DNA of 64,000 nucleotides, taken from the NCBI GenBank assembly GCA_025618425.1, contig CM046836.1, positions 23,802,756 to 23,866,755 of the forward strand, written 5' to 3'. The notes under the pieces were generated by a model that was given only the letters and a program-made list of their open reading frames with translations, was not told the DNA's origin and did no database searches. A program made the position numbers and the translations under genes. The stretch is from Heliocidaris tuberculata (taxonomy: Eukaryota; Echinodermata; Echinoidea; Camarodonta; Echinometridae). Below are positions 33,091 through 43,837 of the stretch, piece by piece; positions within the stretch are counted from its first letter, which is position 1, and each line of letters begins with the position of its first letter.

Positions 33091-33274
33091 CTGTTACAAA
33101 TTTGACCTTGTCCGCAATTTCTTTGCACGGTCTACCAGTTCCGCAGCCTACGTCGAGGACAATATCATCAGCATCCAAATCCAGCATACACATGTATTTT
33201 TGGCGCAACTTGCACTGGAAATGTTGACTTGTTGCATTGTAGATCAGAGCCGATTTCATATCTGGGGTATTCAT
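33091..33274 (-). CDS. JHAMT-like methyltransferase, coding exon 1 (start and SAM motif I)
   Basis: ATG at 33274-33272 begins MNTPDMKSALIYNATSQHF; the exon ends ACAG|gtatga with a phase-1 intron. Residues 37-54 hold motif I, DDIVLDVGCGTGRPCKEIAD, the glycine-rich SAM loop, followed by KVKFVTG leading into GFDIS of exon 2. The start fits the family, whose proteins place motif I about 35-45 residues from the N-terminus, so no upstream coding exon is needed. The context caacgATGA is acceptable. A non-coding first exon upstream cannot be excluded. Confidence 0.85.
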
Positions 33275-33924
33275 CGTTGCTGGTTTAATTATCTGGAGGA
33301 TGGGTTGGTGTTGGGGGGGGGGGGGGTCGAGAAAGGCAATATTGAAGCACGTATGACATTGAGAATAGCCTTGTTAAAGTGATATGAATGAGAGCCTCAC
33401 AAAATGAGCATCAACAGTCACCTCTAACTATGCCAAGAATGATTGAGAAAAAATAAGTATATCATTTACTAACTTTAAATGAGGAAGAATAAAGGATGCA
33501 AATTGTTCATTATATTGTATCAAGCACAAGCAGATGGAAATTTCGGAAATGCTTCACCGCCCCTATATAGGCAATTATAATATGAGGGTAATTAGAAGTG
33601 TCTGCAGTTCAAATTCAGAAATATTTCTGGCCCGCAAGACATTAATAAGGAATCCCTGGTATATAGATCCTGTCTTAGAGAACATGAACAGGTTAATATG
33701 GTCCTTTTAAAGAGGCTAAATCAAATCCATTAACCGCACTGATGGAGGTTCTTAGGGATCTATGTTGAGTTCTAATTTTACATCTTTGTAAATACTTGCC
33801 CACCGAATTCAATCCTGGTATTGATTTTTCCTCAGGTCCAAATACGGAATCTTGTAACGACTTTTTATTCCCATTAGAAATGACCATTGTATATAATTAT
33901 TTGATGGTACGATGGATTATATAC
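33275..33924. other. Upstream flank of the methyltransferase gene
   Basis: This should hold the promoter and 5' UTR if exon 1 is the first exon. A short poly-G run lies at about 33315. No clear TATA box, initiator or CpG cluster was seen. Confidence 0.4.
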
Positions 33925-33969
33925 ATACACACACACACACACACACACACGCACGCACGCGCACACACC

Positions 33970-34031
<62 letters not shown>
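33925..34031. repeat. Compound microsatellite (CA)n-(TA)n
   Basis: Runs of ac/gcac repeats to about 33978 are followed by a pure (ta) run to 34031. It abuts the left arm of the next element. Confidence 0.9.
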
Positions 34032-34033
<2 letters not shown>

Positions 34034-35414
34034 TGTGAGGATGAGAGAGGAGACAGAGACGTGGGACGTAGCTGTACTTCAACTTTATTCAAGCTTTCGG
34101 CCTTCCCGGCCTTCTTCAGGATCTGAAGACAATATAATGGAAACATAGCATACACACTCGTATAATTTTGTATATTTAAAGTACACATTCAAAGAAAATC
34201 ACAAATATGATAAATAATGTATCACTAGAAACTGGCAAGTTAACAGATAGCAATAGTATCAGTTTAAAGTCAACTACATATCAGGTAATTAAACAATAAT
34301 ACAAATAAAACTACCTCCCAGCATCTGCGATATACAAGCACTTCGCCAAAAAATTAACAATGTTTCAATGACGTCAATAAAGGGAAAATCCTGTCCAAGC
34401 AGACGACGTCCCATAAAGAATGAACATAAGTGCAGTGCAGTTATTTCTCAAATTATAAAGAATTTAGTGTTTTCAAACGTGCCCATATTTCACACCATTC
34501 TAAAATGGGAATGAAACAGATTCTGATTACTGAAATCTTTTTTTTGTAAATATATAGGATGAGGGTTAATGAACAATCAAAGAAACCACACTTTCAAATT
34601 GAAAAGCCCGCTGAATGATTGCAAGGACGGTATTTATCCCCCATTCAACGCCGAACGTCCAGCGGTGTATGCAGCTGTGAATGCAATGGCGTCTATTTTG
34701 TTTACAAGCAACTGATTCCTTTATTCTTGTTTTCCATCCAAATAAACCCATGCACGGGGTTTAGAGTGAGGCAATATATGGATTAAACATAATAGACTAA
34801 TGCTAGTGAAGTGAAATAACTGAAGAGAAGATGACAAAACAGGCACTGAAAATATGTGAGATGTTATGGGACATCGTCTGCTTGTGCAATTAACGTCCTC
34901 TCTTTGACGTCACACATTTCAGCGGCTTTCGGAGAGCTGTTCAGGTGCTATGTCGGGGCTGTATTTTAGCAATTTGTAATTGATAATAATCATTACTTCG
35001 AATGTTTGCAAGCGTCGAATTTTGACAAACTTGTCCGGTCTAAGCTTCACCTACGCAATAATGAAACTTAAGTCAGTTTTAAAAATCAATGAATATCTAC
35101 TTTAACAAATACGTACAATTACATATTTATATAAGCATAATATGGTGATATGCATTAAATATTACAATTAACTTGTGTGAATGATAAAAACATGGCTCTA
35201 AAATATTGTACAAAAATGAAATGTAAAAGAGCTTACCTAAAGTGAGGTTTCGTTACGGCTTACTGATGTATATGTGTGGTATTTGGATGTGTGTGTGTGT
35301 AAAGGAGTGCGGTCAAGTGTGAAGAAATTACTGACCGGGAAGGCCGAAAGCTTGAATAAAGTTGAAGTACAGCTCACGTCTCACGTCTCTGTCTCCTCTC
35401 TCATCCTCACACTT
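34030..35414. mobile_element. Element with ~80-bp inverted terminal arms containing a hammerhead-like core
   Basis: The left arm (34030-34107) and the reverse complement of the right arm (35333-35414) share taagtgtgaggatgagagag, gagacagagacgtg, gctgtacttcaactttatt and caagctttcggcc with only a few differences. Both ends abut AT-rich or (TA)n DNA. On the arm's inward strand the order ctgaagaa, ggccgggaaggcc, gaaagc resembles the CUGANGA-stem-GAAA core of hammerhead ribozymes carried by Penelope-like retroelements. Inside, an inverted pair caagcagacgacgtccca (about 34397) and tgggacatcgtctgcttg (about 34867) forms a further stem. No ORF was recognised. Confidence 0.55.
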
Positions 35415-35462
35415 ATAATTTACCGAGACGCCGTCGAAATGTTGAAGTTAGGTATCTTCGCA

Positions 35463-35464
<2 letters not shown>

Positions 35465-35494
<30 letters not shown>
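35465..35494. repeat. (TA)n microsatellite at a SINE tail
   Basis: A pure TA run directly adjoining the 3' end of the SINE-like unit at 35494; the same junction recurs at 38292. Confidence 0.85.
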
Positions 35495-35496
<2 letters not shown>

Positions 35497-35818
35497 GTGA
35501 GAAATCAATTGAATCGAATGAGGGACATAGTTTGCGTAGTTAAATTCTTTGTTCCTTCTTACTGACTTCCTTTTTTGTGGAAATAACTGCAGGGGTTGCA
35601 AAAACTGTCTCCGCCGGGAGTTGAACCCGGGTCTTTGGGCACTGTACGCCAAACACCTTAACCACTAGACCACGGAGGCGGGTTGAGTGGTATTCGGCTA
35701 CACCAGGTACAAACACCGACAGGCATCCCCTGCAACCCCTTAGCAGTTAATTTATTCCGTTTCTTTGAGGGGCAGGGGAGTATTGAACAATGACAAGCAG
35801 CATGCCTAGCTAAGGGGT
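35494..35818 (-). mobile_element. tRNA-derived SINE-like unit, copy S1
   Basis: On the minus strand, 35680-35609 is a 72-base tRNA-like segment with box A tggtctagtggttaag, a stem-loop with gtaca, and box B gggttcaactcc, closed by gcctccg and cggag ends. A unique region follows (tgcagttatttccac, gaaggaacaaagaatttaac) ending in tttctcacattat and a (TA)n tail. A 5' extension, ccgaataccactcaacc and beyond, is also repeated in all copies. The unit is the first half of an inverted pair with 35815-36000. Confidence 0.75.
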
Positions 35819-36000
35819 TGCAGGGGCTGCCTATCAGTGTTTGTACCTGGTGTAGCCGAATACCACTCAACCACAGTTTTTGCAACCTCTGCAGTTATTT
35901 CCACAAAAAAAAGGAAGTCAGTAAGGAGGAAGAATAAATTTCGCTACGCAAATTATTTCTCTCATTCAATTCAATTGATTTCTCACATTATGCAAATTTA
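35815..36000 (+). mobile_element. SINE-like unit S1b, inverted and lacking the tRNA-like cassette
   Basis: It runs ggctgcctatcagtgtttgt, gtagccgaataccactcaac and then directly acagtttttgcaacctctgc to tttctcacattatgc. Compared with S1 it lacks exactly the 72-bp tRNA-like block (35609-35680), with clean flanks caaaaactgt|ggttgagtgg when read on the opposite strand. Confidence 0.75.
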
Positions 36001-36061
36001 CCCACGAGAGTTGCTAGTATGATACAGTATCACAACAAAAAATTATCACATACATATAATG

Positions 36062-36063
36062 TA

Positions 36064-36097
<34 letters not shown>
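36062..36097. repeat. (TA)n microsatellite followed by a hairpin
   Basis: A TA run, then ctagctgaagcagcccgtgg and tccacgggtgctagct, which can pair around catatca. Confidence 0.75.
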
Positions 36098-36098
<1 letters not shown>

Positions 36099-36129
36099 CT
36101 AGCTGAAGCAGCCCGTGGACATATCATCC

Positions 36130-36914
36130 ACGGGTGCTAGCTGTGTTTATGATTAATCACATAGTACCGTATATTTGTCACAAAAATCAAGTGAATAAAG
36201 AAAAAAGTCGGGTAATGTGTTATTTTTTTACCAAGAAGTATTTACAACATGTGAGTATGTGTTATTCATCCAAATCTTGCATGAGTTCTGAAGAAAATAC
36301 ATTTTCATCTTGATGAAGACTAAATGACGATTGTTTTACTTTATGAATGACTGAATAATGATATTTATTTATGTTACGTCGGCCCTGTGGCCTGTGGATG
36401 ACACACGATCTCATTTACACCTGGGCGGGATTCTCGCACACAGAGCGTGGATATAATCATGTTCGAATAGTATATCCATGAATAGAGCTAGAGTAAGCGA
36501 TTTGATCTTGCCAGTTTCTGTGGTTTAATACTCAGAGAAATTAAGGCCGGCCATAAAAACATAACATGCATAATTAGCGGTACATCCCTTGTAAAGGATT
36601 GATTTTTTTTTTTTTAATGAATTTATTGTCATTTTCTTTTCAGGGGGATTATGGCCCCCTTATAAGTTTTGGGAGGACCGACGGATTGACCTTTCCCTAC
36701 CGTACCCCCTCCCCCACCCCATCGGCCTCCCGTCGACCCCAGCGTGAGGGTTAGTATCCTATACGTATTCATATCATAGTGGAAATATTTTCGAAGGAAA
36801 TTTTGGTGGGGGGGGGGGGGGGGGGGGGGGGGGGAGGGCTTCTTCTTTACACCGGGGAAACCGATATTCCTAAGTGAAATAAAGAGTCCTAAAATATGAA
36901 GTGGCCGAAACCCC

Positions 36915-36946
<32 letters not shown>

Positions 36947-38247
36947 TACATCTAACAGTTACATGTTCCTCCCGGCTTCACCCTGTCTCATCGAACATCA
37001 ACCCCCACAAAAAAAACAATAAACAAACAAAACAATTGTATCACAGAAAGAATTAAGTTCAACTAAGAAACAGCCCCCCCAAAAAAAAAACAACAACAAC
37101 AAACAAACAAACAAACAAACACCAACAAACAAACAAACAAAAAAACCTTGACAGTTCAATTTATAAAGTAATGGAATGCTTACAAAAATCAAACTTCCAA
37201 AGGAGCCGAATTTTCACAAATAAAAGGCAGAACAGGTTACGGGCACCTGAATCGATCCGAATCGATCGCGACGACCGCCCCCCCCCCCCCCCCCCCAGAT
37301 GTCTCATTGAGACCTCTACATCATCCGCGTAAATCACTTGCTGAATTAAAAAGCAGATTGCAGTAGGAGCAGATTTTGGTAACTCTAAACAGGGAAACCA
37401 GATCGATCAGCTCGATCTCTGATTTTTATACCATTAATAACGGCGATTTTATATCTTGCTTAAGGTATTTTACATCCTATTTGAGCATTACATCATCATC
37501 ATCATCATAGACCTCTTTTTAGCAAAAAAGGAACAGTAAAAGAAATTTGACCTACTTTGGAACACACTACCGAACTATATCCCCCCCCCCCCTTCCGCGG
37601 ATCTATCATCTCTGAATTTGCTACACCCTTTTTCTTGATTTTTGCTTTTTTTGATACCCTAATCCGGCTTATGCGCTTATTGTTGAAAAGGTACCATTTT
37701 TATCCGTTTTCATGTACTTGTACCGGCTTCAATGATACATGTCCTCACCCCCCCCCCCCTCCCGCCGTGAAACCATGGAGTTACACACGCACTAAACTGT
37801 TATGTATAACCATGAAGCTACAAATTGTACATGGAGCAGTACATACATGTGCGAACAAATAACACGTGTGCTGTATACACTGCAGCCAATATACACATGC
37901 GGATATGGCCATGGCCATACGTCACGTTGTTCTTTGGCAATACACCAATGAAGTTTCTCCCTTTCACAGGTAATCGGTATCGGTTGGGGGCATAACAGAA
38001 GGTACTTTTTCCGTGCTACGACAGTGAGCTGTTCCATCGACAGAAATATTACTCCCTCCGGAAATTGAATGTTTAAAAATGAATTTATGAAATATGGACG
38101 GCACTTCAGCACTTAAAAAGTGCCTCCCACCCATCTGGGGACTATTCCCCGCCCGTGGGTACCAAAAGGTGGGGACCTAAAAAGCCAGGGGAGGCGCCTA
38201 TTCGAACACAAAAAAAAGACCCCAAATCCTTAGCGTATTATATATAA

Positions 38248-38249
<2 letters not shown>
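36130..38249. other. Intergenic DNA rich in G/C homopolymers, no gene
   Basis: Long poly-G at about 36808-36833, poly-C then poly-T at 36910-36946, an (AAC)n region near 37090-37140, and poly-C near 37277, 37580 and 37748. No exon or paired transposon ends were supported. Confidence 0.5.

Positions 38250-38293
<44 letters not shown>
38250..38293. repeat. (TA)n microsatellite at a SINE tail
   Basis: A pure TA run adjoining the SINE-like 3' end. Confidence 0.85.
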
Positions 38294-38296
<3 letters not shown>

Positions 38297-39140
38297 GTGA
38301 GAAATCAATTGAATTGAATGAGAGAAATAATTTGCGTAGCTAAATTCATTGTTCCTCCTTACTGACTTCCTTTTTGTGGAAATAACTGCAGGGTTTGCAA
38401 AAACTGTCTCCGCCGGGAGTCGAACCCGGGTCTTTGGCACTGTACGCCAAACGCCTTAACCACTAGACCACGGAGGCGGGTTGAGTGGTATTCGGCTACA
38501 CCAGGTACAAACACCGACAGGCAGCCCTTGCAACCCTTCGCAGTTAATTTATTCCTTTTCTTTGAGGGACAGGGGAGTATTGAACAATGAAAAGCCGCAT
38601 GCCTAGCTAGATCCATGGCGGATTCATGTATTAGAATTAATTAATTATTTACAATGTGTGAGAAATTTGTTCTAATACTATAGCATCGGCAACTCTCGTG
38701 GGTAAATTTACATAATGTGAGAAATCAATTGAATTGAATGAGAGAAATAATTTGCGTAGCTAAATTCATTGTTCCTCCTTACTGACTTCCTTTTTGTGGA
38801 AATAACTGCAGGGTTTGCAAAAACTGTCTCCGCCGGGAGTCGAACCCGGGTCTTTGGCACTGTACGCCAAACGCCTTAACCACTAGACCACGGAGGCGGG
38901 TTGAGTGGTATTCGGCTACACCAGGTACAAACACCGACAGGCAGCCCTTGCAACCCTTCGCAGTTAATTTATTCCTTTTCTTTGAGGGACAGGGGAGTAT
39001 TGAACAATGAAAAGCCGCATGCCTAGCTAGATCCATGGCGGATTCATGTATTAGAATTAATTAATTATTTACAATGTGTGAGAAATTTGTTCTAATACTA
39101 TAGCATCGGCAAACTCTCGTGGGTAAATTTACATAATGTG
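38292..39140 (-). mobile_element. Near-identical tandem pair of SINE-like units (420-bp period)
   Basis: 38294-38713 and 38714-39133 are nearly base-for-base identical; the only difference I found is one extra a near 39113. Each unit contains the tRNA-like cassette (38408-38478 and 38828-38898, 71 bases) with box A tggtctagtggttaag and a more canonical box B gggttcgactcc. Each also has the 5' extension and a spacer ctagatccatggcggattc. The loop gtacagt places aca in the anticodon position, but no functional tRNA is claimed. The two identical 85-aa ORFs are by-products. Confidence 0.78.
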
Positions 39141-40239
39141 AGAAATCAAATATATATATATATATAATTAAATGTATATACAAATACACAAACACACCTT
39201 TGTCCGTAGTAGCAAAGTGGACGTTCAACAAAAATATGGATTAATTGAAATCAACTTGTACTCAATACTGGAAATATAAAGATGCGTTTCGATCACCTTT
39301 TCACTTGCACATCTAAAGGGGGGAAAATCCCGTAGTGTTTCTATAGATATAGTCTGGGAGCCTGTCCCGAAATAGTCGCCCCATTTTACCTGTAATTCAT
39401 TGCACAGGGAAGGCCTACTAAGAGATACTATACCGGATAAATTGTTTCCTGAGAAGTTTCCTGTAATGCTCTAGAGCTTATAACACCGGGTTGGGCTATA
39501 ATGTTGTTATATGATCAAAGAAATACCCAAAATTAAACATTCACAAGCTCATGAATTGTTATCAGTATCGTTCATATTCCTCGATGCAATCGTATAGTGA
39601 GTTTTCGATTCTTTTTTGCCAGGAAGTCATAGTTATTTGGTTCTGACGGGTATTTCCATTTCAAATATTAGATATGTCATGTCTACGTTAATCACATGTA
39701 AACTACCAAGTAATATTTACAAGGAATAACCCTAGCAATCTCTTCTCTTCTTGACGGCAAATGAAAATCATGTATTACACCAATCTGATTTAGTCTGAAA
39801 AACGAAATAAAAATACATCTCACACATCTCTACGAAAACACATAGGAATAGGTAGAACGCCTTGCCCCGATTGTGTTATGTTTTTTTGTTGTTTTTTTTT
39901 CTTTCAGTTTTGTCCTGGCTGAAATACACAGTTCATTTCACAGTGACTGCTATTTGGATCAAACTGAGGGCACCCTTTGCATATATTACTTATTGTATTA
40001 TTTTGATATAAAAAGGAACGTGCTATGATTTGGATAATTTCATTTGACAACAGATTTATGCATTCTACGAAATGATTTAACCCGAAAAGGTTGTTTTTAT
40101 TATATAGGATGGCGGCCAATTTGGATTTTTGCATTTTACACTATTACCTATATAAAATCGCGAGGGCTCTTTGACTAATATTGATTAGTAGTCAAAATTT
40201 AGTGCTTTTGTCCGCTCCGTCACGAAAATTTCCCTAACC
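39141..40239. other. Intergenic DNA, no gene recognised
   Basis: A short (TA)n run lies at 39150-39166, then mixed AT-rich DNA. A 76-aa minus-strand frame at 39904-40134 has no recognised similarity. Confidence 0.5.
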
Positions 40240-40675
40240 CATCCCACTATCATTGAATATCCTCATTATTTGGGCAGCGAGGTGTCCGGTCATTCTCATC
40301 TCCGGGAATTAAGGTTCCCATAACATTAAATTATTATGATTATCTCGTGTATTTTGATGAACGAAATAACTCATATTTCAAAGAATATAAATGGTCTTTT
40401 TTGGGCTCGCTCGCTCGCAAGATTTAGAAACGGAATAGTTTCGGGCAGGAAACGACCGTATTCGGGCAGTGAGGTGCCCGAATATCCTTATATTCCTCAG
40501 CAAGGTTGTACAATTTACATATCTTATCTAGATTTGCTTTAATGACGAACATTTGTACCATAATAAGAGGTGTATGTTTTTTTTTGTTTGTTTGTTTGTT
40601 TTTTTTGCTCGCTCGCAAAATGATGTAAAAACAGGATGGTTGATATTCAGGCAAGAGGCGTCAGTCCCCCCCCCC
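40240..40675 (-). mobile_element. Decayed interior fragment of the 3505-5317 hAT-like family
   Basis: The words gggcagcgaggtg, gctcgctcgcaa, ggcaagaggcgtcag and the final poly-C run are the reverse complement, at reduced identity, of segments in 3660-3760 and 3840-4020. No terminal repeats were found. Confidence 0.5.
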
Positions 40676-40726
40676 CCCCCAACAAAAATGGTGTTTTGAA
40701 CAGTGACGTATCTGAGGGTGCAGGGG

Positions 40727-41574
40727 CAGTGGCGTATCTACGGGGGCGCAAAAAAGGAAAAAAGAGAAAGAAAGGGGAGAAATACTAGAAGATTTATGGT
40801 CTTTGAAGGTTATTTGCGCCCCAGTTAAGGATAAAATGAGTAAGAAATGGTGTTTTATAGGGTTTGAAATGCGAAAATTTTCTAAAGCTCGGTCGCTTTC
40901 CTCCCTTGCATAATTATGTTGAGGATCTAGCTATTTCGCGCCCCAAGGGCGTTTTTAAAGTGTTAACCATTAATTAAGTCTAGTTGCTTTGCGTTTTAGT
41001 GTTAACCATTTATTAATTCTAGTTGCTTTGCGTTTTTAAGTGTTAACCATTAATTAACTCTAGTTGCTTTGCCCCCCCCCCCCCTCCCACAAAAGGCAGG
41101 AGCTTTTTAAATTTTGCGCCCCCAGATGGGCTATTAGTGCATAAAAAGCACTTTCAAAGTATAGAACATTCGAAAGAAATCATAAATTTATCTTGCAATC
41201 ACCTTCCTAAATTCCTCTAATATATTTCTTCAGGGTTTACATTCATTTTGCGCCCCTAAAATAGAAATGTTCAAAAATTTTTAAAAGAAATCTATTGCTA
41301 GGCAGCTGCATTCCCTTGGATTTTTTTCTAAGGGTAAAATACAATAAAAATATCAGTTTGACGGGTGAAAAGGGGGAAAAAAGAATCTGCCGCTCGGTTG
41401 CGTTGCTCCCTCATTTGTACAATAATTCATCAAATTTGGGCCAAAAACCCCGGGTTATGTGCATCAAAACTCATTTTCACGCAGTGCCATCATTTCTAAA
41501 TGCTCATTAATCTGAGTTTTGGCATGGGGGGGGGGGGGGGCGCAGATTTGATAGTTTGCCCCGGGCGGCCACTG
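40727..41574. mobile_element. hAT-like non-autonomous element, 848 bp, perfect 8-bp TSD
   Basis: The left end cagtggcgtatctacggg and the right end gccccgggcggccactg (reverse complement cagtggccgcccggggc) match over the first eight bases. An exact 8-bp duplication tgcagggg flanks the element (40719-40726 and 41575-41582). The interior contains a local triplication of gtgttaaccatt and tctagttgctttgc near 40959-41070. The target lies within an older sequence beginning cagtgacgtatctgaggg at 40701, itself hAT-end-like, so this is a nested insertion. No transposase was seen. Confidence 0.78.
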
Positions 41575-41582
41575 TGCAGGGG

Positions 41583-42104
41583 CCACTTTCATGAGGCAAA
41601 AAGGCTCCGCGCGCCCCTAATAGGCCTAATACTGGTAATAATATGGTCTTATCGAGGGTACCCTCATCACCATGGCAAAAGGTGCTGGGTATTTTCTTTT
41701 ATCAGAGGGGAGTACTTGGGGTGATGTAAGCAATTTTCCAAGTAAAAGGACACACTAAAATTGTAAGGAACCCCTCCCCCCCCCCCCCATTATAATTTTA
41801 TTTTATACATGTTATATTGATGAGACAGATGTGAAATGTGCTCTCAGATTATTCTCGTCGGTAACTTTTTGACACCAAGACACCAAGAAATCCTAACAAT
41901 TTTGAGGACCTTTTTTTTTTCATGTCATAGTATTTTGAAATTTCATGCACCCCTCAGTACTTCCCTGGAGTTTGCTCATAAGTACTTATACTGCTCTTCC
42001 CGAAGGCCTTGCAATTATCATACCCCAGCATTGCCAAGGCATCGATTTTATACACCTAGGTATAGACCTTGTGGATCAAACTGCTTGTCCGAGGATATAA
42101 AAAG
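41583..42104. other. Intergenic DNA, no gene recognised
   Basis: A poly-C run near 41776; an open frame from 41836 runs on into the following tRNA-like repeat and is not considered a gene. Confidence 0.45.
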
Positions 42105-42185
42105 CACAGACATGACCGAGCAAGAATCGAACCCAGGAACCTCGCATGAGAGTCAAGTGCTTTCAACAATATATCACAGTGCTTC
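42105..42185 (-). mobile_element. Possible degenerate tRNA-like (SINE) segment
   Basis: The minus strand reads a box-B-like gggttcgattc (42134-42124) preceded by gcacttgactctcatgcgag, resembling a tRNA anticodon and variable region. The box A is poor and the T stem does not pair well. It is not a functional tRNA; other copies would be needed to confirm a SINE. Confidence 0.35.
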
Positions 42186-42990
42186 CACAGCTGAACGGAT
42201 TGGCAAACATCTCCTGAAAATTTAAAAATTTCTATTTCCGAGGACAGTGTTCGAAATCAAGCAAATTTTATGCTCAAGAGAAATCTGTAAAATTTAGTTG
42301 TACCAAATCAAGCATTTTTTTTTTTTAAGGTTTTGGGCCAGCACAAAGATTTAATAGATTTAATTGCCGGGTAGAAATATCATGATGTTCCTTCTTTTTT
42401 TTTTTTAGTTTTTTTTTCACTCTCTTCCCCTTATCATTCCGCATCATCATCACCCCCCCCCCCCCCCAAGACCTGTATATCAGATACTGATGTGATGAGA
42501 TCCTGCGTGAAGTAGCCTCTCAATCCGTTCTCTTCTATATGATGCAATATGATCTTATCACCTAGGGTAGGCTCATCAGTGCTGATCCTACTATTCCTCC
42601 TGAGGACCCTTACTTTTATACATGCTATACTGACGAGATAGCTCGACAAGCCATATGACAATAGTGATGGTTTATATGTTTATGTATACGACATCAAACT
42701 GACCATTATTAGTTCTCGTGACATCACACTCCCTATGCAGTTATCCATCATGTACGACAAAGATTACTCTTGGAGGCAGTGCTTTTGTTAGTGCTGCGCC
42801 CAAAGTAGACTTTGGAACAATGTCCATGATACAGTCTCTTAACATGCTTAAAATCGTCAAAAATCTTCTAAAAACTCACCTGCTGTAGGAAATAGTTCCA
42901 TAAACACGTCTTGCACTTTTATGCTCCAACCAGTGAAACCCGTGGAAATCCAAGGCAGTTATATGTACAGCAGATGAGGAATGTAAATAT

Positions 42991-43837
42991 GGGGCGCCAA
43001 GTGTTCACCAACTTATTCCGTCCAAATTTCCCTCATTTTGTGACAAAATTCAATCAAAACTCGTTTTTGTTACAAAATTAATGAATAGCTATTCATTTTG
43101 TAACAAAATGAATTTAATAGGGTAATTTTGTAAAAAAAAAAAATTCTGTTACAAAATTAACATTACGGAATCATTTTGTCCGATTTCATTTTGTAACGAA
43201 AATCATTCTGTTACAAAATTAACATGACAAAATTTTCATTTTGTTACAAAAATCATTCTGTTACAAAATGAACATGTCCAATTACATTTTGTAACGAAAA
43301 TAATTTTGTCCGTTCTCATTTTGTAACGAAAATAATTTTGTTACAAATTAACATACGAAATTATTTTGTCCATTCTCATTTTATAACAAAAATCGTTCTG
43401 TTAAAAAATGAACATGACCAAATTATTTTGTTCATTTTTATTTTGTAACAAATATCATTTTGTTACAAAATTAACAATGACAGAATAATTTGGTTCATTC
43501 TCATTTTGTAACAAAAGTCATTCTGTTACAAAATTAACGTCACAAACTAATTCTGTCCAATCTCATTTTGTAACAAAATTAATTTTGTTACAAAATTAAC
43601 ACGCCCAAATTATTTTGTCAATTTTCATTTTGTAACAGAATGATTTTTGTTATAAAATGAGAATGGACTCATAATTTTGTCATGTTAATTTCTTTGTTAC
43701 AAATTACCTTTTCAAATTCATTTTGTTACAAAATGAATTGCTGTTCAATAATTTTGTAACAAAAACGAGTTTTGAGTGAATTTTGTTACAAAATGAGGCA
43801 AGTTTGAACAAAATAAGTCGGTGACACTTGGCGCCCC
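42991..43837. mobile_element. Foldback element filled with TTTTGTTACAAAA palindromes
   Basis: It starts ggggcgccaagtgttcacc and ends with ggtgacacttggcgcccc, an inverted terminal repeat. The arms continue to pair for about 145 bp (tcaatcaaaactcgtttttg and caaaaacgagttttgagtga). The middle is a long series of attttgttacaaaat and attttgtaacaaaat words, each a near-perfect palindrome, separated by short spacers such as tgtccattctc. No coding sequence or clear target duplication was seen. Confidence 0.7.

Larger units (their letters stand above)
8283..33274 (-). other. Gene span: JHAMT-like SAM-dependent methyltransferase, four coding exons
   Basis: Four minus-strand exons join to 861 bp, or 286 codons plus stop. 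Exon lengths are 184, 332, 154 and 191 bp; introns are 15,475, 6,874 and 1,782 bp. Donors are gtatga, gtaaga and gtgaag; acceptors are ttctag, ttctag and ttaaag. Intron phases are 1, 0 and 1, and each junction restores the frame. The protein has the length (about 280-300 residues) and motif order of juvenile hormone acid O-methyltransferase-like proteins. In insects JHAMT methylates the carboxylate of juvenile hormone acid or farnesoic acid in the cytosol. Related genes occur in marine invertebrates, where the substrate is unknown to me. Trans-aconitate-methyltransferase-like or another small-molecule O-methyltransferase remains possible. The frame is intact, so the gene is probably functional. 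No TATA box or upstream non-coding exon could be assigned. Confidence 0.85.

Noticed and set aside
35609..35680. Functional tRNA gene
   Set aside because: The loop would give an unusual ACA anticodon, the acceptor stem is incomplete, and the segment is embedded in a repeated unit with a (TA)n tail, which fits a SINE.
38359..39036. Two identical 85-aa ORFs as a duplicated gene
   Set aside because: Both read through the tRNA-like cassette and its flanks in tandem SINE-like units.
41836..42225. 129-aa plus-strand ORF
   Set aside because: Its C-terminal part is the antisense of a tRNA-like segment and the rest has no recognisable pattern.
42434..42661. Minus-strand 75-aa frame ending in a poly-Gly run as a possible exon
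   Set aside because: The NGLRGYFTQDLITSVSD text looks protein-like, but no acceptor, donor or neighbouring exon could be found.
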